Source: Anthopleura xanthogrammica
Lineage: Eukaryota > Cnidaria > Anthozoa > Actiniaria > Actiniidae
Direction: 5' to 3'
DNA length: 64,000 bases
NCBI GenBank assembly: GCA_964019055.1
Contig: OZ025219.1
Location: 2,776,666 to 2,840,665, forward strand
Position 1 is the stretch's first letter. The number at the start of each line of letters is the position of its first letter. Shown here one piece after another: positions 12,836-24,144 of the stretch. The notes under the pieces are model-generated. The model saw nothing but the letters and a program-made list of their open reading frames with translations. It was not told where the DNA came from and did no database searches. A program made the translations under genes and the position numbers.

Positions 12836-13925
12836 TTAATGCTCTAAAATGGTGAGAAATGGAACATGATCTAATAGGAATGAGTACAAAACATTACTAG
12901 GTGATGTATTCATTTACTTGCCACAAAACATGATCATGAAGAAGAGAAAGGAAGAAAGAAATGTATTTTTTTTGAGGAAAAGAAGTATAATTTATTGATG
13001 AAAAGCTGATGTAAGAAAGAACAATTTCAAAAATACTTTCTTTTAAAACAAGTTAGCTGGACAACATCAAAAGGGATAAAAGCGATAAATATGTCGTTCA
13101 AGTTAAAAGTTTTGAAGTACAGCTTGCCGTGAACGAGTCGCCAGTGATCAGACCATGTGCTTTGGATATTATTCCCTCCTGTAGCTTGAAGAATTTCGCT
13201 GCTATTTTCTTTGAATGGTGAATTATCTGAAGATTTTATTAAGACTGGATTGACAACTTAGGATCAATTAACTCGTGATAAATAGCTGAGGTCGTCTCTC
13301 TACAACTACTCGACAGTTTGCCGGTAAGATTTGATCTTAACTATTTTAAAACAAAAAACGAGCCTCTACTCGCTGTGTTTTTTTCGCTAAACGGAAAGAA
13401 ATTTGCTTTAAAACTATTGTTAGCTGTTTTCTACATATTGTACAATTGTAGATGTGGTGTTGAAGACATAAGACAACAGGTAATAAAACGAGAACATTCA
13501 AAGCTCCAACTCAAATTGTTTGGCGAAAACTAGAAAGAAAAAACGACTTTCTACTACAAAACATGATTTATTAGGTCTTGAATTTGTCTAGTTATCATAA
13601 TTTGAGGCCTTCCTATGTGTGTATTGAACAGTTTTCTGAATTTTTTCCATTTTAATCTATAAAACACTGATTTTTTGGGAATTTCACTGGGGAAATTTGC
13701 CGCTTTTGGCCGTGTTTCCATAGCAACTTAATTGGTTAATTGCTTAATTGGGTTAAAAATATTATATTCTGGCGGCTGGGGCTTGCAACCGGGGGATGGG
13801 GCTCATAACTGGAAGCATATTTGTGTTAGCCGAGTAATGGGGTATATTATAACCGGGAAGGCTTATAACTGGAAGGATAATTGCGTTAGCAGACTAGCTA
13901 GTGGGCTTATATCCTGAAAGGCTTA
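12836..13925. other. Noncoding stretch with degenerate short repeat
   Basis: No coding homology is seen. From about 13,790 to 13,925 there are loose copies of CTTATAACTGGAAGG-like units. The open frame at 13318–13533 has no family features and no splice context. Confidence 0.5.
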
Positions 13926-14184
13926 AGGCGCAGACACACGATGCGATTTTTACTGCGACATTGCATGCGACGTCGCAAAAACTAGATCGCACAGTGTGAC
14001 CACCGGTGCGACGTTGTGTTCAAACGGTAAGGTTCGTCGCGCGACACTTCGCAAAAGTAGGACTCGTTTCTACTTTTTGCGACGTCGCACGGCTGGACAC
14101 ACGGTGCACACACGGTGCAATCTCTAATTCTTGCGACGTCGCATGACACGTCGCATAAAAAAACCGCCTCATGCGTCTGTGCCT
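13926..14184. mobile_element. Harbinger-like MITE with TTA target duplication
   Basis: Ends are AGGCGCAGACACACGATGCG and the inverse of AGGCACAGACGCATGAGGCG. TTA occurs on both sides (13923–13925 and 14185–14187), fitting the 3-bp duplication of PIF/Harbinger elements. The interior is packed with GCGACGTCGC palindromes. A diverged relative lies in DAGL intron 2 (51055–51307). Confidence 0.7.
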
Positions 14185-14881
14185 TTATTAACTGTGCGCC
14201 ACCTTGGAGCAGAGATGAACAATGATATCGATGGTGGTTTGTAAAGTCGTTCTACCAAACATACATCACTATCCTCAAGATATAAAACGTTAAACCATGT
14301 GAGCCCAGCAAGGTCTTTATTGCAATCATTCTCCACATGTAATGTAAACTTGTAATCTAAAACTTGCCTGACATGATACAGAATTTTTAAGATCAGTTGT
14401 ATATTAAACCGGGCTCTGATTTCTTGTGCTTTTCAACTTTATATTATTGGTGCAATGCATGCAGAAGTTTACGCAGGATTTGTCACAAGGGGTTCACTGT
14501 TCTTTTATCCAAATCAGCCCTTCCGGCTCGCAAGACTGTTAATAGCCAATGTGCATGAGCTCGAAATTCTAGCACAAAGCATGATGGAAAAGTGAGTCCT
14601 TCGCTTTTTCAGCCCCCTTAAAACTTCATCTGACCATTTTTCCTTCGACATTTTCCATGGAAATGTAAGTATTTCAACAGACAAAAATAACAGAGTAATT
14701 TTTTTCTGATAGTTCCTTTGATTTCCCTAATCCATTTTTACAGGACTCACTGTCCCAGAGTGCTTTGTGAGCTTTGATGCACATTGCCTATTGGCATGGA
14801 AGGGGGAGTCACAAGATCCTATCCCCCCCCCTCCCCCGCTTTATATATCCCTTAGATATAAGCGCGATCGATCTGTATGGG

Positions 14882-15119
14882 CAAATAGGGATTTTAAGAT
14901 GTGCAAAATTTACCACAGCGACGTCAGTCCGAAGTGGAAATAATTTCTCATTGGGGTTATGTTCATTGGGGATTTCATTCAAAAAAATTGAGAGTAAAGT
15001 CAGACTTTGGACTTTAGTCAGACTCAAGGCGCGAAACCACAAAGTGAAATCGTTTATTCTTCCGGCTAACATAGTCGCCGCCGTCGTAGATTTCGCACAT
15101 CTTAAAGTCCTTATTTACG
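14882..15119. mobile_element. MITE with GGACTTTAAGATGTGC termini
   Basis: The left end AGGGATTTTAAGATGTGCAA and right end GCACATCTTAAAGTCC are inverted copies. A related element sits inverted in an INCENP intron (39042–39240), sharing TTCACTTT, GAATGAAATCCC and GAGAAATTATTT blocks. Confidence 0.65.
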
Positions 15120-15247
15120 ATGGCGAACCGGAGGCGAGGTACAGATCGGACTTAAATATCGTAAATACTTCTCAGTTTGAAAATCGTTAGTCACCAAAAA
15201 CCTAGAAAGCTGAGACCAGTAAATATCATAGAAAAAAAACAATTTAT

Positions 15248-15705
15248 ATTGATACAAAGTGCAGCTCTAGGATGCTCACAGGAGGTGCGACGATGTCTGG
15301 TAAAAAGATCTCAGATGCATCAATAGTTATCAAGTGGTTGAAAACATGAAATATGTCTCCAATAATCCTAAGGCTTGCTGGTCTGAGCTTTGTACCGTTT
15401 CAGGCGTCTAACTTTATTGAAATAAATATGACTGATTTCAGTAAAATTAGTCACAAAATACTTTTTAAAAGAGCTGAAACTGATAAGGATCAGAGAAAAT
15501 ATTTCATATCAAAAAATTAAGGCTTTTGATACAAACTGCAGCTTATATTGATTGAGGATGCTCACAGGAGGCAAACCTGTAACTCGTAAAAGATGTCACG
15601 TAACCCAATAGTTATCAAGCGGTTGAAACATGTAAAATATCTTCCCATAATCCTTGCTGGTCTCAGCCTTGTAGCATTTCAGGTGACGTACTTTATTAAA
15701 ATGAG
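15248..15705. repeat. Local direct duplication, about 190 bp units
   Basis: Blocks 15248–15440 and 15526–15705 share GATACAAA.TGCAGCT, AGGATGCTCACAGGAGG, AATAGTTATCAAG.GGTTG and CTTGCTGGTCT in the same order. They are diverged, so this is an old tandem event. No coding meaning seen. Confidence 0.65.
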
Positions 15706-15843
15706 TATATATAAATAATTCTAGGTGCATCATTTCATGTTGTATAAAATTTTGATATTTAAGTGAGTTTGACTGAAAAGATCCAATGAGGATGGGTTGT
15801 GTATTCGATTTACAGACTTCTCTTTGATTTGATGAATGCTTTT

Positions 15844-16043
15844 CAGGGGCGGATCCATGAAAGGGGGTGGCTGTTACAGCGTAACTCGCGCCAATACCAC
15901 AGGAAACCCACAAAAAGGCGGGGAAATGGAGAAAAATTAGGGTGTTGAATTGACTGAAATTATTTTGAGAGCTTCAAGTAAATCGTGTGAAAAAGGGAGG
16001 GGCTGACTAGTCAGCTTCCTCATCACCCTGGGATCCGCCTCTG
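15844..16043. mobile_element. hAT-like MITE (CAGGGGCGGATCC family)
   Basis: Left CAGGGGCGGATCCATG and right GGGATCCGCCTCTG are inverted. The interior shares the AACCCACAAAAAGGCGGGGAAATG and GAGAGCTTCAAGTAAATCG blocks with 40934–41288. No clear 8-bp target duplication. Confidence 0.6.
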
Positions 16044-18380
16044 AAATGAAAACATGCAAATTTTTTGTAAAAAAAAACTGTAATTTTATCACTCTAGTAT
16101 TTTTGTCATTACAAAAGGGGGGATGGCTAGCTACCCCCTTCAACACCCCTGGATCAGCTCCTGGCTTTTTGACAATAAGAGTTGGTTATCAGTGATAATG
16201 CTACGTTGTGCACTTATGGGATACCGTATGATAATCCCAATTACTCTACATTAGACCGATTAAGCATCCCGTTGTTTCTTCCCGCAAACGGCAGGCATAA
16301 CCACGTTTTCATCGTTACCTGCATTTCACTTTACGTTTTGCAAACCTTCTCACTCAAGACAAGTATTCTTTTAACAATTTACTTGTTTTCACTAATTTTG
16401 AAGAATATTTTGCCTGTCGACTAGAAATTTCGTTTGCGTTTGCCGTAAACGAGATGCTTAACTCGATCTCGATTAGTGTGGTAAAAACACCGCGCAATCA
16501 ACGTCGGCGCATAAAAGACTCGTAATGTGCACGAATGTGAACTATATAATTATTTTTCCGAGAAACTAGCTGGGAATAATACTAGATATCTAATATTTTT
16601 TAGTATTTGTGAGCATGCGTAGATGATGATTACGTCATTTTGAATGTGTTCGCTCATCTCACCTAGAGAAGTTAAGGTGACTGACTACTTTTGAACGTTC
16701 AATTTGAGCCCACGATGTGCGCGCGCACAACAGCCAATCAAAACCGCATAATAACCTTCCAAATTTTATTGAGGAACCATACACGTTTTAAACTTCAACC
16801 CTGAGGGCAAAACCCTAAAATTTTGCACGGGACTCTTTTTTTCTTTGAATTTCCTAAAACAACAGGTATGAAGCAATCTTTTGTCAAAGTTTGAAAAAAA
16901 ACTTAATTATTAGAACTTATAAAAATAGTGTTTTATGTGTTTTCGATGTTGTTTTTTGAGAACGATTTTTGGTTCCCCAAGTTACAAAATGCGGAATTTT
17001 GATGCCGATTTTTAAAACTTTCTTCAAATATTTTACGTTATATTAGTAATGTTTAAAGTAGATGCCTTGAGAAAATAACTTCCATAGCTCGTTAGTTTTC
17101 GAGTAATGATTTCTGTGTGTACAAAGCTTGGTTTCTAGCATTTTTGTTTCAAAAACTTGTCAAGATGGTAATATTATATTCAAAATTCATTATCTCGAAA
17201 ACGAGTTCGGGACACTCCATTTTTCCGGTTTGATTTTTGGAATCAGCGTTTTAAAAATGTTGCATAAAATAGCTTTCCAAGAAATTACTCCTTGCTAAAG
17301 TAGTCAGTCAGCTTAAAGTTGAGATATGACGTGATGTATGAACTTTTAATCCCTTTTTTTCAAACCATTTGGCGAACTTGATTATAAACTACGCCTCACT
17401 GAGGCGGGCTTCTGCAACCCTGCACTTCGGGTACGTTGAGTTTGTAACGGCGAGAAACGAATTCCTTATTATAAATTCAAGGTTAATATCTAGATATTGA
17501 CCTTCTTCTAGAGTCCTGGCCAAAAGATGAAACATTTTTACCGTGCGCATGCTTCCTCAGTGCTTCCCAGGTTAGCCACGTGCCAAATATTGCTAGTCGA
17601 GACAAATCTACTCAGTTCGATCCAAGAAGCAAAATATCTTTTTGCATTACGGCAGAAACATTTCATATTTCCGCACTGCATGGGTACAATATTACAATTG
17701 TTTCCCAATGTTTCCTGACAGTTTAGCCACCTTTGGAAACAATTAACAAAACATGTTTCTGGAAACAGGGCTTAACTGACGTATTCATCGGGCTTGTATT
17801 GGATATACAACCCGATGAAAAACAAAGAAACCGTGTTAGGTATACAACAAACCTTATTGAAATTAAAAATAAAAAAAAAAACATAAAGCTACTTGTCTTT
17901 ATTTTGCTTTTCGTTGCTACTCTGGGCATCAATTTGTACGAAACCTTGTTTTTGTTTAAAGCTATTTCAAAAAGGTTGGTTAAGGTTTTGTTGCATGTTG
18001 CACGTTGCCTGTTGCATGCTGCATGTTGCATGTTGCTTACCAAGCTTGAAATGTATTATATTCATATGTAAATAATGTCAGCGCAGAAGAAAATATGCTG
18101 GAAAAACTTGCAGACAAAGTTTGGGAAAGTTCCTTATTGTTGCTGTGATCAACTTTCGCTGCTTGAATTCACAATACCCATAGTGTATTTCGAGCTTGCT
18201 ATTAAACAAGCATCATGCAACAAACAAAAAAAACTTTCACCAACCTGTTTTGAAATAGCTGTATCTTTTCATCCCGTCTCTCCTCATATTCGAGACATGG
18301 GAAGTAGGTTATGACAGAACTCAAGGGGCTTGAAACGTGTAACAGCCATACATTTCGAAGTTCCGGAATATTCAATTTTT
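16044..18380. other. Intergenic sequence 3' of lectin copy B
   Basis: Contains an hAT-like fragment (about 16,112–16,163), a TTAA-flanked DNA element (16676–17312) and a short TTGCATGTTGC-type repeat (17,990–18,040). No exon with recognisable family features on either strand. Confidence 0.5.
16676..17312. mobile_element. TTAA-flanked (piggyBac-like) non-autonomous element
   Basis: Left end GGTGACTGACTACTTT and right end AAAGTAGTCAGTCAGC are inverted with one mismatch, flanked on both sides by TTAA (16672–16675, 17313–17316). That target is diagnostic of piggyBac-type insertion. The 637-bp interior is AT-rich with no transposase. Confidence 0.75.
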
Positions 18381-18386
18381 TTTATT
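18381..18386 (-). terminator. Candidate polyadenylation signal of lectin gene copy B
   Basis: AATAAA on the minus strand lies about 300 nt past the copy B stop codon, a reasonable 3' UTR distance. A foldback element lies between stop and signal (18460–18616), so the 3' UTR would contain it. Confidence 0.4.
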
Positions 18387-18459
18387 GATAATTTTTTTAC
18401 CAGTAAATCAAAAACTCTTCAAAAATTGTCAAAATTAAAGACATATAAACCGTCAGAGC

Positions 18460-18616
18460 ATGGGCTTTTATCACACGGTGGCCATGTTTATTCCCATGAG
18501 AGCAAAAACCTTTGTTTGAAACGTTCTGAAACGCCTCAAAGCGAGGGCAAGGGGACCCAAGGGACTTAAAACCCATTGGCTCAACCAAAATGGCCGCCGT
18601 GTGATAAAAGCCCATA
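18460..18616. mobile_element. Foldback element in the 3' flank of copy B
   Basis: ATGGGCTTTTATCACACGGT and its inverse (CCGTGTGATAAAAGCCCAT) bound about 157 bp. It lies between the copy B stop codon and a candidate polyadenylation signal, so it may form a hairpin in the mRNA 3' UTR. Confidence 0.65.
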
Positions 18617-18683
18617 GTTATAGTGTAACACGGTTCAACCCCCTAATAAGTTTCTAGTCATGGTCAATGATTTTGTACAGGAG

Positions 18684-21600
18684 CTATTCAATTATTTTCA
18701 TCATTTCGTAATATGAGTTTCCTTGCCTTTTCATCCAATCACTGGACGGTACGTCGCTTCTGGAGGCACTGTTCATCTCACACAGTTTGCTACTGGAATC
18801 ATAGTTGATTGATTTGCATGACTGGTGTGACAGACAGACTGCTACGCACTCGAGTAGGTCCAGGTCAGGTTCAGTCTGAAGCACATGTTTTTCAAGGGCG
18901 TAGAGGGATCCGTCATTGGATGTCACGTGTTGGAAAGAAACACTTGGGCTCAAAGTATTGGAGATTTCTAAGAAAAATGCAAAAGCTTGTAATGACGTTT
19001 CGAATTCAAAGAAATGAATGTTCTAAATAGATATACCACAGGTAACCCATAGAATATTTTACCTGCACAGTAGCCAGCGTGTACATCAAATGATGGTTTT
19101 TGGAGCTTGTAAACGTAGAAGCCATGACATTTTCGTACAAGAATAGTGGTATTATATCTGCAACAATTACCATCCCAGTTAAAGCACACAGTACGACGAA
19201 CTACTCCATCCTCAATACCCGGATGAGAACCGAACAGCCAGCCTGAGGCCTGGGTTGAGCAACGCATGGAAGGAGTACAAGACTCAGGGATCTAATAAAT
19301 CAAATGAAGGAAAATGACGATAATGATGATGGTTAACGAAGGTGGTAGTGTAATGGAAGTGGTGATGGAAGATGATGATGACGGTGGTGATGATGATGAT
19401 GATGGTTAATGAAGGTGGTAGTGTAATGGAAGTGGTGACTGAAGATGATGACGGTGGTGATGATGATGATGATGGTTAATGAAGGTGGTAGTGTAATGGA
19501 AGTGGTGACTGAAGATGATGACGGTGGTGATGATGATGATGATGGTTAACGAAGGTGGTAGTGTAATGGAGGTGAAAATGGAAGATGATGACGGTGTTGA
19601 TGATAATGATGATGATCAACAAGGATGGCGGTGTGATGGTGGTGGTGATAAAGGATGATGATAATGTTGATGATCAGTAAAGGTGGTGGTCTTGCAAGGA
19701 GAGCTGTTATGTGGCTGGATCCCTCAGTAACCGTAGGCAGATTTTTACTTACCTGCATAGTCTCAGAGGTAACTGGATGCTTGAGGTAAAACCACACAGA
19801 CTCATTCACAGCAGTGTCATTGGAAGCTTGATTAGGACCGCTCAAAACATCGTTCAAGGTTCGTTTGTCAGCAAGTACTTCGTGCTTTGCACACATTCTG
19901 TGCCATGACACTCCTGGAAAAGCAAAATATTTTTGAAATATATGGCTCTACATATGGCAAAGGAGAATAGATTGAACTCAAGTGGGAAGCAAGGCTGACT
20001 TAGTTCAGCCCAGAGGTTGTTTCAGGGTTAGGGTTCGATGTGTGAGTTAGCCATGCCCTGACCTACATCAGCCCAGAGGTTGTTTCAGGGTTAGAGTTCG
20101 ATGTGTGAGTTAGCCATGCCCTGACCTAGATCAGCCCAGAGGTTGTTTCAGGGTTGGAGTTCGATGTGTGAGTTAGCCATGCCCTGACCTAGATCAGCCC
20201 AGAGGTTGTTTTAGGGTTAGGGTTCGATCTGTGAGTTAGCCATGCCCTGACCTAGATCAGCCCAGACGTTGTTTCAGGGTTAGGGTTCGATCTGTGAGTT
20301 AGCTATGTCCTGACTTAGGTCAGAGGTTGTTTCAGGGTTCTATCTGTGAGTTAGCCATGCCCTGACTTAGATCAGCCCAGAGGTTGTTTCAGGGTTCGAT
20401 CTGTGAGTTAGCCATGCCCTGACTTAGATCAGCCCAGAGATTGTTTCAGGGTTCAATCTGTGAGTTAGCCATGCCCTGACTTAGATCAGAGGTTGTTTCA
20501 GGGTTCGATCTGTGAGTTAGCCATGCCCTGACTTAGATCAGCTCAGAGGTTGTTTCAGGGTTCGATCTGTGAGTTAGCCATGCCCTGACTTAGATCAGCT
20601 CAGAGGTTGTTTCAGGGTTCGATCTGTGAGTTAGCCATGCCCTGACTTAGATCAGCTCAGAGGTTGTTTAAGGGTGTCGATGGATAAAAAATTGAAATTT
20701 AGTCCAGTTGGTAACAAGGGAAAAAAGAATTACATGAGTAGGTTAGAATACGTTTCTACTATCACACCTTTGATGTGAAACTCATGGAAATCTGATCCAT
20801 GGATATTCGAGACGACACATTCCCATTTTGATTGATTGCGTTTTTCGTTCAGCTCGTTTTTCTGGAAGACGGATGTGATTGTGGTATTTTGATAGACCAC
20901 TCCATCTCGTACCCAGGCAACAAAGGGTTCTGGGTAACCAAATACAGGGCATGTCAAAGCAATGGGCAGTTCTTGAACCACGGTGGGACCTGCTTGATAA
21001 ATATCTATGATGGCTGCAATAAACCAATGTAATGAATTAGAATGCGACTACTCCAACTTCGAGTTGGAACTATTATTCATGGTCACTAGAACGGAACTGT
21101 AATAAGGTCTATTTTCGTACTAGTGGGAACGATACGGCCTATTCGTATACTGTAGCCGTACCGTATCTTACCGTAGCTTTAACAACGCGCTGTACGTGAT
21201 CACTATTGGATGGATTAATTGAAGAAAATAGGAAACCATATCAATGTTACGGCACGTTGTAGCGTGTACGTTCTGTAAGTCAGTATCGTACGTTTCCCAA
21301 TCATACGATAACCATTCTTATGGGAATCCATTTAAATGTTACAGCATGTCGTACCGTGTACGTGCTGTAAGTCAGTATCGAAAACCGCTCTGTAGTCGTG
21401 GTTTCTTGTTATATTCAGCAACATCCTCATGAAGATATTATTATCATATTTACCAAGCATCTCGTATTTATATCAATAAGTGGCCATGGAATCGACCTTT
21501 TTAATAATGGTCGCCATCTAATTAGCATAAACTAGAAAAGGAATGTCTACAAATAATGAAACACCCCTACATGAAAATAAATACTACCAATAAGCAGAGT

Positions 21601-24060
21601 TTGCAGTATTAAGCTACTAACAATAATCGTCGAGGAATTAAGTTTAGTAAAGAACACATGAAAACGAGGCCACAAAGGCCAGAAGTGTTTTTCAGTACAA
21701 CTCTTTTAAAATTCAAATCGCAATAACTCTGCAGGCTTTGACGATTTTCATCTAAAATTTGTCCAAATTGCTAATTCTAGCATTTCCGTTTGCATGAGAA
21801 TAATGATTTTATTAAAACATTTGTCTAAATTACTAATACAACATACCTTTGCTCTCAGAATGAATTTCAACTTCACAGAGTGTCAGGTATGCTAGTGATC
21901 CCGTGGGAAGCAGCCTGATGTTCACATAGCGCCCAGTCTTTCTCGGCTTACAGTACAAGGACTTTTTCATGAGAGTTGCCATGGTATAAATGCCGCCACA
22001 TCTGGGGTTGGAGTTACCATTATCATTCAGGCTATCACCTGTTCAACAAAACGTTACAATGCGACCTTGTTATCATCATTTGCATAATATTTTAGATCGC
22101 GTGATATTGAGCAGCACGTGACCAGGAAATATCAAAATATTAATATCATTGGTGAAATTAGCGACACCTCAATGTAAGCCCAAGTTTGTTTAGAATTCTA
22201 TCAAGGTAATGACGTAGAGATGTATTATGGCCACCCTTTCCCACCTCGATCGAAGTAAATGTCTCGTGACGTGTTCGTGACGTGTTCGTGACGTGTATGG
22301 TCGTTGTAATTCGACGAAAGGTTGGTGAACTATTTCTGAGTTTTTGAAGCTGACCAGCAAACTTGCAGAACTTGTTTTATCAGGTCTAAATCCACTAGGC
22401 TATACACCTCGTACTTTTAAGGTGACTCCAATGTAAGTAGTTTCTTTTTTTGAACCCGCTTATACATAATCTCACTATACCTCAATGAAATTGAATTTTG
22501 TACCAGACGCTGGACTTGGATAAAAGTTTTCAATGATTTCTTTTTATATAATAATAAGCGTTTCCATAGCAAAGCTAAACAGTATTTGCGAATGACAGTT
22601 TTTCCTCACGAAATCCATCGCACAGTTGCATAACCAATAGCATCTGTAACTCGGAATACAGCCCCATCGCCCCCATCAGTAACAACTTAACCGTCTTTAC
22701 CGTAACTAAGCTCCATACCTTTTGAGGCCAGTAAGACCAATATTTTATCCATAGACCTGGTTCCAACATGGCTGGTCTTAAGTAAAAAGTTTATCAACTT
22801 ACCCACTCGTATCTCAAAGTTTTGTAATCGCTCAGGTGCTCCAACTCTGTTCACAATAAATACTTCTGACACAGGTTTACTGGAGCCCAGGTCCACGCGC
22901 CACCATGGACTGCTCTCCCCATTTGTGTGTGTGCAAAAATTGTTTAGAAATACTCCATCTGAATTACCATCCACTGCTCTGTTTGATGTCGCTCCGCTAG
23001 CTGTGGTGGATTGTGAAGTAGGTTTTTGAAGGGCCATATTTTCTGCAGAAGGTATCCAAGAGTATCTACGATTAACGATGCGTAATATAAAGAGGCAAGG
23101 CAAGGCAAGGCAAGGCAAGGCAAGGCAAGGCAAGGCAAGGCAAGGCAAGGCAAGGCAAGGCAAGGCAAGGCAAGGCAAGGCAAGGCAAGGCAAGGCAAGG
23201 CAAGGCAAGGCAAGGCAAGGCAAGGCAAGGCAAGGCAAGGCAAGGCAAGGCAAGGCAAGGCAAGGCAAGGCAAGGCAAGGCAAGGCAAGGCAAGGCAAGG
23301 CAAGGCAAGGCAAGGCAAGGCAAGGCAAGGCAAGGCAAGGCAAGGCAAGGCAAGGCAAGGCAAGGCAAGGCAAGGCAAGGCAAGGCAAGGCAAGGCAAGG
23401 CAAGGCAAGGCAAGGCAAGGCAAGGCAAGGCAAGGCAAGGCAAGGCAAGGCAAGGCAAGGCAAGGCAAGGCAAGGCAAGGCAAGGCAAGGCAAGGCAAGG
23501 CAAGGCAAGGCAAGGCAAGGCAAGGCAAGGCAAGGCAAGGCAAGGCAAGGCAAGGCAAGGCAAGGCAAGGCAAGGCAAGGCAAGGCAAGGCAAGGCAAGG
23601 CAAGGCAAGGCAAGGCAAGGCAAGTTAAACTAAAACACAATGAAACACAAACAAAACGTTTCCTTTTTTGGATCAAGTTAGAGCTTGGGAGCTTTGCTTA
23701 CCGGTGGGATTGCGGTTGATCATTACTTCGCATAATGTTAGTTCCTTGGCGGCTCCTGGTAGGTGAACGCTGACGTATCTTCCTCTCAAACCAGGTGAAC
23801 ATTTAAAGGCTGTCTTTAACTGACCCGTATACGATGGGATGTCTGCGCATTTGGGATTTGAAGCACTATCTGTTCCAAACTGGTCACCTGAAATGTGATG
23901 TAGTACAGTATCTCATAAGTCATTAAGTCATTAAGTCACTTGGTAAGTCAGTCAGAGAGTTAGATAGATTATGGGCGGTATAATTTTAAATTTTTAGATG
24001 GGTTGCTGGTCAAATTTCCCGATAGCACAGTAGGTATATTTCATGATTATTAGGAACACG

Positions 24061-24144
<84 letters not shown>

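Larger units (their letters stand above)
14185..15843. other. Repeat-bearing noncoding stretch
   Basis: Holds the TTTAAGATGTGC inverted-repeat element (14882–15119) and a local direct duplication (15248–15705). No gene recognised. Confidence 0.5.

Noticed and set aside
14774..15190. 138-codon ORF
   Set aside because: Overlaps a TTTAAGATGTGC MITE on its whole length; reads through both inverted ends.
17723..18071. Overlapping 106- and 112-codon ORFs on opposite strands
   Set aside because: Low-complexity, contain GTTGCATGTTGC repeat; no homology recognised.
19985..20690. Interstitial telomere array
   Set aside because: TTAGGG occurs once per unit within a 60-bp minisatellite rather than as a tandem hexamer, so it is not telomeric DNA.
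22687..23676. 329-codon minus ORF running through the GGCAA array into lectin exon 5
   Set aside because: The array is open in every frame. The ORF start is out of phase with exon 4 (intron length 659, not a multiple of three), so it is neither a retained-intron isoform nor an independent gene.
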